The notes: generated from the sequence alone by a model not told the origin. Counted from the stretch's first letter, positions 1 to 11,887 are shown. The stretch: DNA of 64,000 nt from Nageia nagi (GCA_050084985.1 JBITNC010000001.1:60326001-60390000), one strand, 5' to 3'. Numbers and translations: made by a program.

Positions 1-119
1 CAAAGTCTACATAATAAAGAATTCAATTAATCCCTTAAGGTATCTACATATCCTTTAAGTGATTAATTGAATTTACAAGGAGTTTAGATATTCACAATAT
101 TTCATTACAAATTCTAACA
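1..119 (-). repeat. Element A 3' LTR (partial)
   Basis: The minus strand reads TGTTAGAATTTG from position 119 downward, identical to the start of the LTR at 7792-8251. About 340 bases are missing beyond the window edge. Confidence 0.93.
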
Positions 120-128
120 CTCCCCCTT
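120..128 (-). promoter_or_regulatory. Element A polypurine tract
   Basis: The minus strand reads AAGGGGGAG directly against the LTR start (TGTTAG), the normal site of plus-strand DNA priming in an LTR retrotransposon. The same nine bases abut the LTRs in T and C. Confidence 0.9.
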
Positions 129-599
129 AATGCAATATTGGGATAGAGCGTAGAAGAGAGAAGAGAGAGAGTAAGAGAGAGTTCTCCTCCATAGAGATAC
201 AAGTGGAGATGAGAACATTTACATATTTGAGAATCTTTTTGAGAACTAGTTTGAGACTCACTACATTACCATTTGACGAAAATGGGTTACAATACAATCA
301 TTAACCATAACTGGTTTCACTGTACATAGTAGTCAATCAACTTTAAGCTGACATGTGAGTCTCCATGAGCTTGCTTACACAAGGTGAGTAACCTGCATTT
401 CTGAAGAAGATCCTGCATGCTACAAGCACCTCATGAACAAAATTAGTTAGATGCATCATATATTCAAATAAGAGAATCAAATAATGCCATCTTATAAATA
501 ACTGATCAACGATGCACTATAAGTCATCACAGAGATGCCAAGCCATCACTCATAGTCACCTGTTGTATATAGACATGTGTTGATTTTTAATAGAGCATA

Positions 600-830
600 A
601 AAAATTATACAACAAGTTTCTCACATAGAGCAAACTTACCATAGAGGTATAGAATGTACAAGAAGTTCCTCACGTAGAGCGAACTTACCACAAAGGTATA
701 TCAATTATATGCTCAAAAATTGTACAAGTTTCTCATGCAGAGCAAACTTACCATGAAGTTATAAAATGTACAACAAGTTTCTCATGCAAAGCAAACTTAC
801 CACAGAGGTATATCATAATCAACACAATAT
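600..830 (-). repeat. Element A 3' non-coding hairpin repeats (4 units)
   Basis: Four diverged units lie between the pol stop and the polypurine tract. On the minus strand each reads AAGTTT or AAGTTC, then a loop GCTCTRYRTGAG, then AAACTT or GAACTT. The unit near 663-686 has C/G in the stem where the others have T/A, keeping the pairing. Same array as in T (28470-28920). Confidence 0.8.
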
Positions 831-880
831 AACAACAAAAAAGGCCTCTTAGAGGTGAAGTTGTCATCACTAACAAAAGT

Positions 881-3056
881 TCAAACTTCACTCCCCCTTG
901 AGGGCAACTTCACCAACCTGAGAGAATCCTAAAGCTTGCTGAACTGAGCTTCAGGAAGGGGCTTGGTGAATAAATCAATGGAGTTTTTAGTAGATGGACA
1001 ATACTTCAAGTGTATGATGTCATTTAGAACCTTCTCCCTGATAAAATGGGCTTGGATTTCCATATGTTTGGTTCTTTGATGGAATATAGGATTCTTAGCC
1101 AAAGAGATAGCCGATTGATTATCTGAAGAGATAAGAGATGGGCTATTTTTCTCATACCCAATTTCATTCAAAAGATGCCTTAGCCAAATAGCATCTTGGG
1201 TGACAATAGACATGGCTCAATATTCAGCTTCGATGGTAGAAAGAGTCACAGTAGGTTGCTTCTTGGAAGCCCAAGAGATAGCACCTGAACCAATGCTGAA
1301 CACATATGCAAAGGTTGATTTTCTGTCATCTCTATCTCCTCCATAATCAAAATCTGAGAACCTGAAGAGAACAATCGAGGGCACTTTGGAATACTTAAGA
1401 GCAAGATCCTTTGTCCCTGCCACATACCTCAAGATTTTCTTAACAGCATTGAGGTGTTCAACATATGGTTTTTGCATGAATCATGCCATCAAATTCACTG
1501 CAAAGGTAATATCAAGACGAGAGATAGTCAGATACAAAAGACTACCTATCAATTACCTATAAGCTATAGCATCAGCCAATTGAGAATCTGAGCTCAGAGA
1601 TACCATGATTCTAGGAGAAATAGGTATTACAACATATTTACACTCCTCCATTCCAAACTTTTGCAAGATGTCTGATATATAATTAGATTGACTAAGATAA
1701 GTACAATCCTTATGTTGGTATACTTGCATCCCAAGATAGTAATGCAATAGACCTAGATCAGTGATTTCAAATGTTGCCTTCACTCTTGGATGATTTCAAT
1801 ATTATTGTCAGTTATGAAAAGATCATCCACATAAAGGAGAATTAAGACCACATCTTTTCCTTGATTGAGTACATAGAGATCTGAGTCAGAGAAGCACTTG
1901 AAAAAACCAATATCTGCAAAGAATTCTAAAATTTTCTTGTACCATGCTCTAGGTGCTTGCTTAAGTCCATACAAAGATTTCTTAAGCTTGCACACTAAAG
2001 ACTCTTTACCTTCTTGAATAAATCCTTCTGGTTGATTCATGTAGATTTCTACATCCAAGTCACCATTGAGAAATGCACTCTTGACATCAAGTTGAAAAGC
2101 TTTCCATCCTTGAGCTACAGAAAGAGTAAGGATTATCTTGACAGTAGGCATCTTAGCCATAGGAGCAAAGGTTTCCTCATAATCAATAACATATTTCTAA
2201 GCGAATCCTTTGGCCACTAACCTTGCTTTGTACTTTTTAATTTTTCCATCAAAATTGTACTTGACCTTGTATATCCATTTATTTCTAATCACATTTTTCT
2301 CATTGGGATAAGGAACCAAATCCCAAGTTTCATTTTTCATGAGCACCTCATACTCAACTTTCACAGCTTCCATCCAACACTCTTGCTTGTAAGCTTCTTT
2401 GAAGGTTGATGGCTCATGCGTATTATCAATTTTGGCAAATAAAGAGTTATTCAAGGTCATACTCCTTGTAATTCTTTGAGCTGGAGAATTTTGCTCTTGT
2501 GGTGACTTCCCTACATGATCATCCAACCAGTTAGGTGCAAGCAAAGAATCATCTGTATCAGACACCTCAGCATGAGAGGTCATATCCTTAGGAAGTTCAT
2601 TGAACTTGACATCCCTATAAACAAAGACTATTTTATGGGATGAGGAGTAGAACCTGTAACCTCTATGCTGATTATCATACCCCACAAAGATGCATTTTTC
2701 TAATCTGTTATCCAACTTCTTTCTTTTCTCTGAGGTAATGAAGGCAAATGCATCACAACCGAAGACCTTGAAGTGTGAGAGGTTAGCTTTCTTTCCTATC
2801 CATGCTTCATATGGAGTTTTACCTTCAACTGATTTAGTAGGACACCTATTTAGGGTGTGAATAGCAATGTGAACAGCTTCACCCCATAAGAAACTAGGAA
2901 GGTTACCCAACATGCATCTTGCCATTTCCATAATGGTTCGATTATTTCTTTCAACAACTCGATTTTGCTGAGGGGTGTAAGGGATGGTGAATTACCGCTT
3001 GATCCCATGAGTAACACAATAGTCATTAAACTCATTGCTATTATACTCACCCCCAT
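881..3056 (-). pseudogene. Element A pol, 3' half: integrase end, reverse transcriptase, RNase H
   Basis: The fragments read in order on the minus strand. The integrase C-terminal part and RT start lie at 2197-2931 (SEKRKKLDNR, FKEAYKQECWMEA). RT fingers/palm are at 1780-2160 with KSLYGLKQAPRAWY and the catalytic YVDDL near 1822-1833. RT end and RNase H are at 1217-1783 and 929-1213 (LSTIEAEY, SDNQSAISLAKN). The stop TGA is at 881-883 after a SRGSEV-like end, as in T. In-frame stops stand where T has sense codons: CGA to TGA just after EAEY, CAA to TAA in RQLIG, CAG to TAG in GFAQKY, CAA to TAA in KRQF. There are also frameshifts. The product would act in reverse transcription in cytoplasmic particles; this copy cannot make it. 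Confidence 0.9.
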
Positions 3057-3065
3057 TATCAGATC

Positions 3066-4762
3066 TCAACATCTTGATCTTAAAATCAGTTTGGTTTTCA
3101 ACAAGACCTTGAATTCTTTAAACCTGTCAAAAGTTTGATCCTTGTGCTCAAGTAGATAACCAAATGTCATCCTACTGAAGTCATCAATGAAGGTTAGAAC
3201 ATAAGAAGCTCCCCCTAGAGACTTAGTCTGAAACGGACCCATCAAATCTAAATGCACAAGCTGAAGAGGACAAGTAGCCCGAGTTGCGTTATCTTTTTCA
3301 AATTTTTGCCTATTCATCTTTCCTAGAATGCATCTTTCATAGAGACTAATTATGGGTGAAATATTAGGTAAACCTTCCACAAGTTCTTGATTTTTCATAT
3401 CTTGAATACTCTTGTGGTTAAGTGCCCTAATCGTTGATGTCAAAGATTACCCTTTGAATAAACATTTGCAGTAAGACACATCTTTGAAGGAACTTGATTC
3501 ACAATATAAAGGTCATCCTTTATTGATCCTTTCATGAAGGTGGCAAGTCCTTTCTTAACACACCAGGAGTGTGAGGTAAACTCAAATGAGTATCCTTTCC
3601 TTGTAATCTGAATTATAGAGATGAGATTCATCCTTAGTTTAGGCACATAAAAGACATTATCAAGAGTCTTTCCATGAATCTTAACACTCCCTATTCCTTG
3701 AACATCAAGGACTATATTATCACCTATCACAACTGCATCCTTCTTGTACTTATGAAAGTTTTCAAACTTATCCTTTTCATAACACATGTGATTAGTGCAT
3801 CCTAAATCAACAATCCAATCATTTGAAATAGTTTGAGTCATTGAGTAGTAGGCAACAGTAGCAGTATGCTTGTTCTTCTTTTTATTATTGAAATTTCTCG
3901 CATTTGCATTTCCCTTACCTTTTTGAGTAAATTTCTTTTTATGACAATCATACTCTTTGTGCCCAAAGATGCCACAAAAGTTACAATTTCCATCAAACTT
4001 TTCCTGAGGTGTTGGATTGCTTGATCCAGCTTTGTCATTTCTTTGCTTGAAGTTGCCATGCTTCCTGATGGTAGATGAGGATTTGTTATCTTTGAATTTA
4101 TAATGTTTGAACTTCTTCTTAAAAGGATTTTTGGTTGCTCCTAGAGTAATGCTATTATCCTTTGGAGAAAAGTTCAACATTTTCTTGTTCAAAGTTTCCT
4201 CATGCTTCAGAAGGAGTCTAGAGAGGTTGTCAAGAGAGATGACATCTTCTTCATCATCGAGCCTAGTCTCCATAACTATGACAAAGTTACTAAACTTTGT
4301 ATAAAGGATTTGAACAATGATGAAGACCATGAACTCATCATTGATCCAGTTGCACCCATAGCCAACCAGTTGTGTCCTGAGGTCAATGATTTTGTTCAAG
4401 TAGATAGAAGCACTTTCATCTTCACCTTGACAATATTGCAACAACTTTTGTAAAATAGTGAACCTCCTTGAAAATTTTGACCCAAGGTAAATTTTCTTTA
4501 GCCTATCCCAAGCTTCCTTTGCTGATGTTGAAGAAGAGATCATGAGAAGGACATCATCTGAAACTGCACGATAAATCATTGAAGTTGCTAACTCATTCTT
4601 TGAGTTGTATATTTTAAGAGCCTTCTCATCTGTAGGAGCAACCAAGTCTTCATTAACTGTCTACCATAGCTTCCTTGCTTGTAACTCAGCTTTCATATGA
4701 GGTTTCCATATTCCATAGTTGGAACTGTCGAGTATATGCTTGGGTATGAAGGTTTCAACCAT
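3066..4762 (-). pseudogene. Element A gag, protease and integrase N-terminus
   Basis: The start ATG at 4762 is chosen because all three related elements begin gag right after a TAG acceptor-like site, and the protein then aligns (MVETF.PKHILD). gag (capsid, then CNFCGIFGHKEYDC zinc knuckle near 3950-3990) runs to about 3880. Protease follows with WIVDLGCTNHM; the catalytic triplet reads D-L-G instead of the D-T-G seen in T. The integrase zinc-binding region (H-H-C-C, CERCILGKM) and first catalytic aspartate (HLDLMGPF) lie at 3066-3443. A TAG replaces CAG early in gag (RKLW*) and the frame shifts near 3440 and 3100. Confidence 0.9.
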
Positions 4763-4764
4763 TT

Positions 4765-7655
4765 CTACACAAAATTAAGTATGCAATAAGAATGTAAATT
4801 TTTACAATTTACCATCTATACAAATCAAACATAAGTAAACATGTCCCACATGTGCAAACTTATTAACCATGATCCGTAGAAGGATAAAGTTAAGGTTGTT
4901 TTCTTGTATAGAATTAGGCCTTCACCTGGATGCCCGCAAGGTGGAGCCCAGGTACTACCAGTCCTCAACTAGTTCACCTTGGTCAGTAATATACTCTCAC
5001 AAGGAGAAGTACCAACTATTTTCCAAGGATTCAACGTATCTTGGACCGGCCATTTTAATTATCTTTTTAAGGTTTTCAGTTTTCCTCCTAGGTTATCAAG
5101 ATAATCCCTGAATGGATGTGCAGACATGTGGTATCACTACACACATGCCTATCCACCTAATAGAGTTATGTCCAATACAACAGAGGTCTTAGGGGCAATT
5201 AAGATGGACTTACCACCACTTGGTTCTTTAGACTAAAAAGGCTCCAGTATGCCCTATCCTCACCTTGTGGCTCCCCAAATAAGTCATGTTGTGGAAGAAT
5301 ACGTGTGAATGTGTTCATTTTAGGGGTTACTTTCAATATTTTGCATTTTGCAAGTATAAAGCAATTGTGCAAAATTATAAAGTAACAATACATCATCCAC
5401 ACGAACTTGAAACCTTAAGAGTCCAATGGGTTTTGTACTAACCCCTAAAGGACTTTTTACATTTTGCATACTTTTGCTCAAGTTCAAAAATTCATTAAAA
5501 CACTTTAATAAATTTTTAAAAAGGCTAAGTCCTACTTAGCATTAATCCATAGCTTAATCATGCATTATTTCATGACTTAAAATTAAGTAATAAACATGCA
5601 TCATGCATTATTTAACTTAAAATTTTAAGTACTAAGCATGCTTTATTCCTAACAAGGTTAAGAAGCATGCATTATAAATTTAGCATGCAAGATCCATCTA
5701 GATAAAGATTTAAGTAAAAAATTATACAAATTCCCCCCTTTTTTACTTAAAGTTCTAAAACTTGGATGCTAAAAAAAATGGCTATTAAGTATGGTTCCTC
5801 CCTCCTTTTCACTTAATGTGTGATCCCTAAAAAACTTGTATGCTAAAATTGGTCTTTGAAGTAGACATGTTAAGTAAAAATGTCTTTTGGTTACTTAAAA
5901 ATAGCATAGGTTTTTAGGAAATAGGAAATACTTAAAAAGGATTTAGGTAAAATCCCTTAAATGGTTAATTAGACCTAGACAGAAAAAAAAATCAAATCCC
6001 TTTGTAGTGGGTAAAAAAAATTAAAGACCCAACAACTTATGTTTGAAAAATATGGAAAGGTGGCCATGTGTAAGCCATGTGGAGGTTGAGAGGCTGGACA
6101 GAGGTGACAGGCCAAATTTAGTGAGGAGGGAGGTGAAGGTGGTAAGGCTCGTGGGGCGGCCAGATGGCTATTGACCATCCCAACCATGATAGGGAGAAAC
6201 CAAAGAGTAGACGTGTTGTGTTTTTATATAAAGATATCCGTAGGCATTCGATCAATAGGGGGGATGGTGGTAACAATCGCTCCTAGTTTCAACTTATATA
6301 GGATTGCTCAGATGTTGAAAGAGATGCATAGGTTTAGTCAAAATCAAGCAATCAATTCGAGTGCAAATCCTGGTAAGCTGGACAGAAGAAGTAATATGAC
6401 TATGCCATGGTTGAGAGAGCCAATTTTGTGCATAGCCTATGATCATTGCAGTCCATGAAACTCTATCTGCATCATGCATCATGTCAAACAAGTTGCAGAG
6501 CCTTTCAACATATACATTTTGTGCATATCCTACGATCATTACAGTCCATGAAACTCTATCTGCATCATCTATCGTGTCAAACAAGTCACTTACATTCCCT
6601 ACGCTTCCATTTTATGCATATCCTATGATCATGGTAGTCCACAAGAGGAGGCTATGGAGGGTAGTGGAGGCTGAGATGTCAAAGGAGATTTTAAAAGAAC
6701 TTGTATTCAACATTCAAGATAGTTTTTGCAGGTTGGTTGATAGAAGTCCATATTCTACATACACAAAAATGATAGACAAGATCCTATTCCTCGTGTATCA
6801 TTACGAAATATTTACAATTCTATCAAATTAGGATTACATTTTGTTAAAAATGGCCTGTCTGAAATGTGCCTTCTGAATCAAAGATTGTACACTTTGTGGA
6901 TCAAGTCTATGCATGGCATAAACTCCCAGTATTTCGTGCACTATTCTATCTGGAGATCAGGTGAATGCTGCACCAACATTACAACCTCATCAACGTTGGA
7001 CCTACACCCATTGGTTGGAGGTATAATCCAATGAATTATCCTTATAGAATCGTTAATGGTGATTACAATGACCCATTTAATCCTGTTGCTGGAGAGGAAG
7101 GCACCTTCTTTGGATGAAATATTATGCCTTCTCCTCATAAGGATAAGGAGATTATGAATGTATTAGTGTCCCCATAAATGCTACGAATGATTAGAATAAT
7201 TAGCCTCTTAGCTGGATAAGAGTAAATGTATTAATTACTATATTTACTAGTCTTTGGAAAGATTTTTTTTTTTATTTTCCCTACCCTTTTTTTATTTTTA
7301 AACAATGTCCAAACAATATGACCCCTCACAAGGTAATGGGAAAAAAAAATTCCCTCTTTTTACATATAAAGACCTCGTAATACCAAAGGAATAAAAGGTA
7401 TGTAAAAGAAAAAATAATAGCAATATTGCAACTAATAAAAAAAATGTTAGTATACAAATTGCAAATTTTGCATAATGTATTATTGCCCAATCACTTAACA
7501 TAAAAGATTGTTAGTAGAACAAACAAAATGAGCAATAATATATTATGTTATTGAGGCAATGTTTGCTAAGAGTTGAACTAACATAATCATAAAAGAATGT
7601 TAGTATCAAAATGAAATAATTCATAAGATAACCAAAGGAGGAGGAAATTTTATAC
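4765..7655 (-). other. Element A leader (possible spliced leader intron) with conserved block and private cargo
   Basis: Non-coding leader between primer site and gag. On the minus strand it begins with AAGGTATAA and ends at GTGTAG just before the gag ATG, both also present in C and T, so it could be an intron. Outer parts match T: 7270-7650 (distal to the PBS) and 4869-5920 (next to gag). The middle, about 5930-7260, has no counterpart in T or C and contains the PPR fragment. The conserved block 4869-5480 includes an 11-bp inverted repeat TTTAGGGGTTA/TAACCCCTAAA. Conservation is seen; splicing is inferred. Confidence 0.6.
6417..6650 (-). pseudogene. Captured pentatricopeptide (PPR, PLS/S-type) gene fragment
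   Basis: The minus strand carries three direct repeats with an exact 93-base (31-codon) period, starting at 6439, 6532 and 6625 on the plus strand. They translate as RVSWTAMIIGYAQN, RVSWTVMIVGYAQN and LWTTMIIGYA*NG, each with an LFDxxxxAD segment between. This is the 31-residue S-type PPR repeat of plant organelle RNA-editing and processing proteins (established family). The upstream copy has CAA to TAA in YAQN. Only these repeats are recognisable, with no start and no E/DYW tail. It lies in the leader of element A in the same orientation as gag, so it looks like a captured host segment. Confidence 0.82.
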
Positions 7656-7687
7656 CTTCTCTTAGAATTTACCTCACCAAGACCTTA

Positions 7688-7785
7688 AAATTGAAGGAAT
7701 AAGAGCTTCCACATCAAAAAGAGCTTCTACACCAAGAAGAAGAGCTTCCACACCAAGAAGAAGAGCTTCCACACCAAGCTCTGAT
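7688..7785 (-). repeat. Leader direct repeats next to the element A primer site
   Basis: About three and a half copies of a unit reading AGAAGAGCTTCCACACCA on the plus strand, right beside the primer site. T has one related copy, so this is a local expansion in A. Confidence 0.75.
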
Positions 7786-7789
7786 ACCA
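7778..7789 (-). promoter_or_regulatory. Element A primer binding site (tRNA-iMet)
   Basis: The minus strand reads TGGTATCAGAGC two bases inside the 5' LTR. It is complementary to the 3' end of plant initiator methionine tRNA, the usual copia primer. Confidence 0.93.
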
Positions 7790-7791
7790 AT

Positions 7792-8251
7792 TGAAGGATT
7801 TAGACCTACTCTAATCCTCAAGGTCCAAGACTAGGAAACTCAATCATACACAAGATAACACAAATATAATGTGGTTCCTCCCTCCTTGGGAGTACATCCA
7901 CAACTAGTTCTCAATTCTCAATCTATGCACCTCTTACAACAATTCTCTTCCTCTCCTACACAACTTAGTAGAGTAATCTTACTCTAAAAACTTAGTTATG
8001 TTACAAGAGGAGAGGCCCTCTATTTATAGCTTGAGAGCACCTCCCTAACATCCCTTTAACCCAAGGGTAAGGTTAGGGTTACAATAAATGTATCACCTAA
8101 CTTTAACCTACCAACTAACCACATGGTAAATTCAAAGTCTACATAATAAAGAATTCAATTAATCCCTTAAGGTATCTACATATCCTTTAAGTGATTAATT
8201 GAATTTACAAGGAGTTTAGATATTCACAATATTTCATTACAAATTCTAACA
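7792..8251 (-). repeat. Element A 5' LTR (460 bp)
   Basis: Starts TGTTAGAATTTG and ends AAATCCTTCA on the minus strand. A TATA box, TATAAATAG, lies at 8020-8028 (minus) and would drive the genomic RNA. It is about 40 bp shorter than the T LTRs. Confidence 0.93.
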
Positions 8252-9122
8252 ATAGTGCCTTCTTGAGCTTGTATACATGGTCTTCTCTTCCTAAAACCTC
8301 AAAACCTTGAGGTTGTGCTACATACACCTCTTCATTGATGTCACCATTCAAAAATGCACTTTTCACATCCATGTGTTGGACTGTCCAACCCTTACTTGCT
8401 GCCAAAGAGAGTACCAATCTGATTGTTTCTTGTCTTGCAACCGGTGCAAATATCTCCTCAAAATCCACTCCATATTGCTGAGTGAATCCCTTTGCCACTA
8501 GCCTTGCTTTGTACCTCTCAACACTACCATCACTCTTGCATTTTGTTTTGTACACCCATTTGGAACCAACCATTTTCTTACCTTTGGGCAACTTGCAAAG
8601 TTCCCAAGTATCATTTCTTTCAATAGCATTAATCTCTTCTTTCATAGCTTTCATCCAAACACCATTAGAACAAGCTTCTTCATAACAAGATGGCTCAACA
8701 ATAGCAATATTTGTATTTGAAATAGAATTTGAAAGACAAGAAAGAGCATAATTTACCACTTCACCTTTGGGCTCTCCATTGTCTTCATCTCCATATATGT
8801 GCATGCTCTCTAATCTTGCAACAAGATTTTGCATCTCTTGAGTTTGGCTCCTTGTGAATCTTCTCATAGAGTTGCCATCTATGATTTGGCTTTCTGGATG
8901 ATCCCTCAACCATCTCTTACCTTTGTTACCTTCGTTCAACAATCTTGCATTGGGTGAACTTGGTGCACTTACACTTTTTGGTGATGTGTTGGAGCTAGAT
9001 GATGATGTTGGTGAGCTTGGAGTACTCACACTTGATGGTTGTTCCTCATTTTTCTTCCTCACACCATGGCTGGGCTGCACTTTCAATGCTTCATTCTCCT
9101 CCAAACTATCTCCTCCAAACAC
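8252..9122 (-). pseudogene. Element B reverse transcriptase, N-terminal part
   Basis: The minus-strand frame shows a serine-rich integrase tail, then [63 protein letters not shown] and [18 protein letters not shown], all hallmarks of the copia RT N-terminus. It breaks at KKAL, the residues just before the expected YGLKQ. The open frame then reads by chance about 15 codons into the LTR of element A. The catalytic YVDD would lie beyond the insertion. The part seen has no internal stop, so B decayed less here than elsewhere. Confidence 0.9.
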
Positions 9123-9128
9123 ATTCTG

Positions 9129-10453
9129 CTACAATTTTTTATGGTTGTTGTACTCTCCCCCTTCATCAAAAATTGCATCTCTTGATACAATTATTTTGTG
9201 GCTCTTGGGATTATAGAATTTGTAAGATTTTGAATGCTCACAATATCTTATAAACACACATGGTTCAGATTTGGCATCTAGTTTCCTCCTTCTTTCATCA
9301 TTGATGTGCACATATGCAAGGCATCCAAACACTTTGAAGTGTTCTAAATTTGGTTTTCTCTCAAACCAAGCTTCATAGGGAGTTATTTTGTCCAAGCTTC
9401 TTGTAGGAGATCAGTTCAAAATATACACTGTTGTTTTAATTGCTTCAGCCCAATAAACATTGGGCAACCTCTTGCTTTGCAACATACTCCTTGCCATCTC
9501 AACAAGAGTCCTATTTTTCCTTTCCACTACACCATTTTGTTGTGGTGTGTAGGGAGAAGTAAGGTGTCTCCTAATACCATTCTCTTTACAAAATTGAAAG
9601 AACTCACTGCTGCAATATTCTCCTCCTCTATCACTTCTTAAGCACTTCACACTATGCTCACTTTGTTTCTCAACTAGCAATTTAAATTCTTTAAAACATT
9701 TCAATGCTTCATCTTTGCTTGAGATAAAATAAACCCAACACATTCTTGTAAAATCATCAATGAAAGTGATAAAGTAAGTAGATTTACCAAAGCTTGTTGT
9801 TTGCATAGGCCCACAAATATCAGTATGGACCAATTGGAGAGGGTGTTTGGCTCTCCATGCTTCATCCTTTGGAAACTTCCCCCTTGCTTGCTTGCCTAGT
9901 GCACATCCTTCACACACATCCTTGCATTCTTCTAGTTTTGGCAGCCCTCTAACCATTTTCGAAAGAGCTTTCAAGCTCCCAAAATTCAAGTGTCCAAGCC
10001 TCATATGCCAAAGCTTGCTTTTATCCTCAATCCCAACAAAAACACAACCACCATTTTTCTCAAAAAATTTAATGGGAAAGAGTTTATTTTCAATCATTTG
10101 AACAGTAGTTACTAGCCTTCCTCCACGATTTTTATCATAAATTTTGCACATTCTATCTTCACCAATTTGTAATTTTTCTCAAGCATTTGGCCAATACTCA
10201 ATAAACTTTGTTTTAAATCCGGAGTGTAGTAAATGTTCTTTACCTTCATGGTTCCTTGTTTTGTTGGAACTTGCATCTCTCCTTTGCTAAGTATCTCCAA
10301 CCTCTTCTCATTTCCCAACCGCACACTGGATTTGTAGGAATGATCAATCGCTGAAAGTAAAGATTTCTCACCGGTCATGTGGTTTGAGCAGCCACTATCT
10401 AATAGCCAAGTCTCTTCTCCAAGTTTTTCACAATCCATCATTGATAAGAACAA
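9129..10453 (-). pseudogene. Element B protease and integrase
   Basis: Protease region 10112-10453 with WLLDSGCSNHMTG (catalytic D-S-G). Integrase region 9411-10151 shows the zinc-binding motif (LWHMRLGHLNFGSL, CEGCALGKQ) and catalytic residues in HTDICGP, RSDRGGEY and PQQNGVVERKNRT. The C-terminal part is at 9129-9395 (FERKPNLEHFKVFGC). A frameshift lies near 10112-10151, and stops at about 9410 and 9126 break the frame. Integrase would insert the cDNA; this copy is inactive. Confidence 0.9.
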
Positions 10454-11424
10454 TTATTCTTCACCATAACCATGTTCTTCTTCTCCATAGTTTGTAGCCT
10501 TCCCTTCATTTGCTTGTTTTGATCTACATTCATACTCAAAATGGCCAAATTTATTACAATATAAACATTACATATTCCTCTTATCCTTACCTCTAACGGT
10601 TCCTCTTCCAGAGTGTCTCCCCCTTGATGATGAAGCTGGTTCACTTTCATAATTCTACTCTCTTCCTCTACCTCTTCCAAACGAACCTCTTCTTCCTCCT
10701 CTTCCGATTCTACCTCCTCTTCCTCTTGCACCTCTCCCTTGTCCTCTTCCTTGTCATTCATTCTCTTTGATAGAGAATGCTTGCTCATCACTATTGCTTG
10801 TTCCAGCCTTTGTCCTCTTTGTCATCCTCTCTTCATGAGATGTGAGAGAGCCAATCAAATTATTAATTTCCAAGGATGAGAGGTTTTTTGTTTCTTCAAT
10901 TATGAGTGCAGCATGGTCAAATTTTTTGGTTAAGGTTCTCAAAACCTTCTTGATGATAACCTCCTTTTCAGTCTTCTCTCCAAGGGTGGCCATCTTATTG
11001 ACTATGGCTTTCACTCTCACACAATAATCTCCAGCAGTTTCCTTCTCCTCTTGCTTCATATTTTCAAACTCCCTTCTCAATGTTTGGAGTTTTACTTCCT
11101 TCACCTTGAGGCTCCCTTGATAGCCTTCTCTCAAGACTACCCATGCTTCTTAGGCTGAGACACATGCTGAGATTCATGGGAAGATGCTCCTATCCAAGGT
11201 TGCTTGTATGAAGGACAGAGCCATGGAGTTTTGTCTCTCATTCTCCTTTGCTTCCTTCTTTGCATCCGCACTCAATGCACTCCAATCTACCGTTCAATGT
11301 AGCTAGCCACTACAATGTCCCAATATCCTTTGCCGATCAATAGAGTCTTCATTCAAACACTCCAATATTCATAGTCTGCTCCATCAAACTCTGGAATGAT
11401 GATTGAGTTGGAGTTGCTTGCCAT
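10454..11424 (-). pseudogene. Element B gag with RG-rich linker and zinc knuckle
   Basis: The ATG at 11424 begins MASNSNSIIIPEFDGADYEY, a typical copia gag start, followed by an in-frame TGA after YWSV and further stops. The central capsid region at 10754-11134 is open (ETAGDYCVRVKAIVNKM, SLTSHEERM). Next comes a GRGRG-type basic linker (about 10640-10750). A CCHC zinc knuckle (about 10530-10575) is readable only with a frame change: second half CNKFGHFEYEC. Confidence 0.85.
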
Positions 11425-11459
11425 GTCTTCACTTCTTGAACCCAAATTGATCCAACCTT

Positions 11460-11471
11460 ACTCTGATACCA
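11460..11471 (-). promoter_or_regulatory. Element B primer binding site (tRNA-iMet)
   Basis: The minus strand reads TGGTATCAGAGT, two bases from the LTR end CTTCA. Confidence 0.85.
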
Positions 11472-11473
11472 AA

Positions 11474-11877
11474 TGAAGTTCTTTAACTATAAAAAAAAAA
11501 TGAATTACCTAACAATTCACAATACAACTCAGAAAAATGAAATTGCACAACTCAACAACAATGGAGAACTGAAATTGAATCCAACACCAAATTGATTATT
11601 GAGAATGCAAGCTCCAACTCCAATACAACTCCACACACTTCGATGATACTGCAAAATACATTACAAACATTTATAGAGGCCGTAGGCGACCTTTACCCTT
11701 CAGCCTAGAAGCTAAAACACCAAGAAACATGAACTAGAAAGCCATAGGAAGGAAAAATGACATACATAGAAAACAGAACTAGCCGACAGGCCAACTGCTT
11801 AGCCGAGTGGTCGGTTCACTTATTCTAGCCGGTTGGTCGGTTACAGGTAGCCGATCAGTTGGTCTTCAAAGTCTTCA
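11474..11877 (-). repeat. Element B 5' LTR (about 404 bp)
   Basis: Starts TGAAG and ends CTTCA on either strand (matching terminal inverted bases). A TATA box, CTCTATAAATG, lies on the minus strand around 11668-11678. The outer end is placed at 11877 because sequence from about 11880 onward matches another repeat copy at 56840. The exact end is uncertain by some 10 bases, as the partner LTR is not in the window. Confidence 0.75.
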
Positions 11878-11887
11878 CTTTTTGTAT

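Larger units (their letters stand above)
1..8251 (-). mobile_element. Element A: Ty1/copia LTR retrotransposon, 3' LTR cut by window start
   Basis: Reading the minus strand, the order is 5' LTR (7792-8251), primer site, long leader, gag-PR-INT-RT-RH, 3' non-coding hairpin repeats, polypurine tract and the first 119 bases of the 3' LTR. The PR-INT-RT-RH order defines Ty1/copia. It is the same family as T at 21100-38201: LTR ends and protein are closely similar. It has landed inside the reverse transcriptase of element B, splitting B after its KKAL codons. The expected right-hand target duplication would be ATAGT at 8252-8256; its partner lies outside the window. Several stops and frameshifts show it is dead. 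Confidence 0.93.
8252..11877 (-). mobile_element. Element B: Ty1/copia retrotransposon, 5' half
   Basis: Minus-strand order: 5' LTR, primer site, gag, PR, INT, start of RT. It stops at 8252 where element A is inserted; the rest of RT, RNase H and 3' LTR would lie to the left of the window. It is a different copia family from A, C and T (LTR ends TGAAG...CTTCA, no long leader). The right end merges into repeat D1. Confidence 0.9.
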
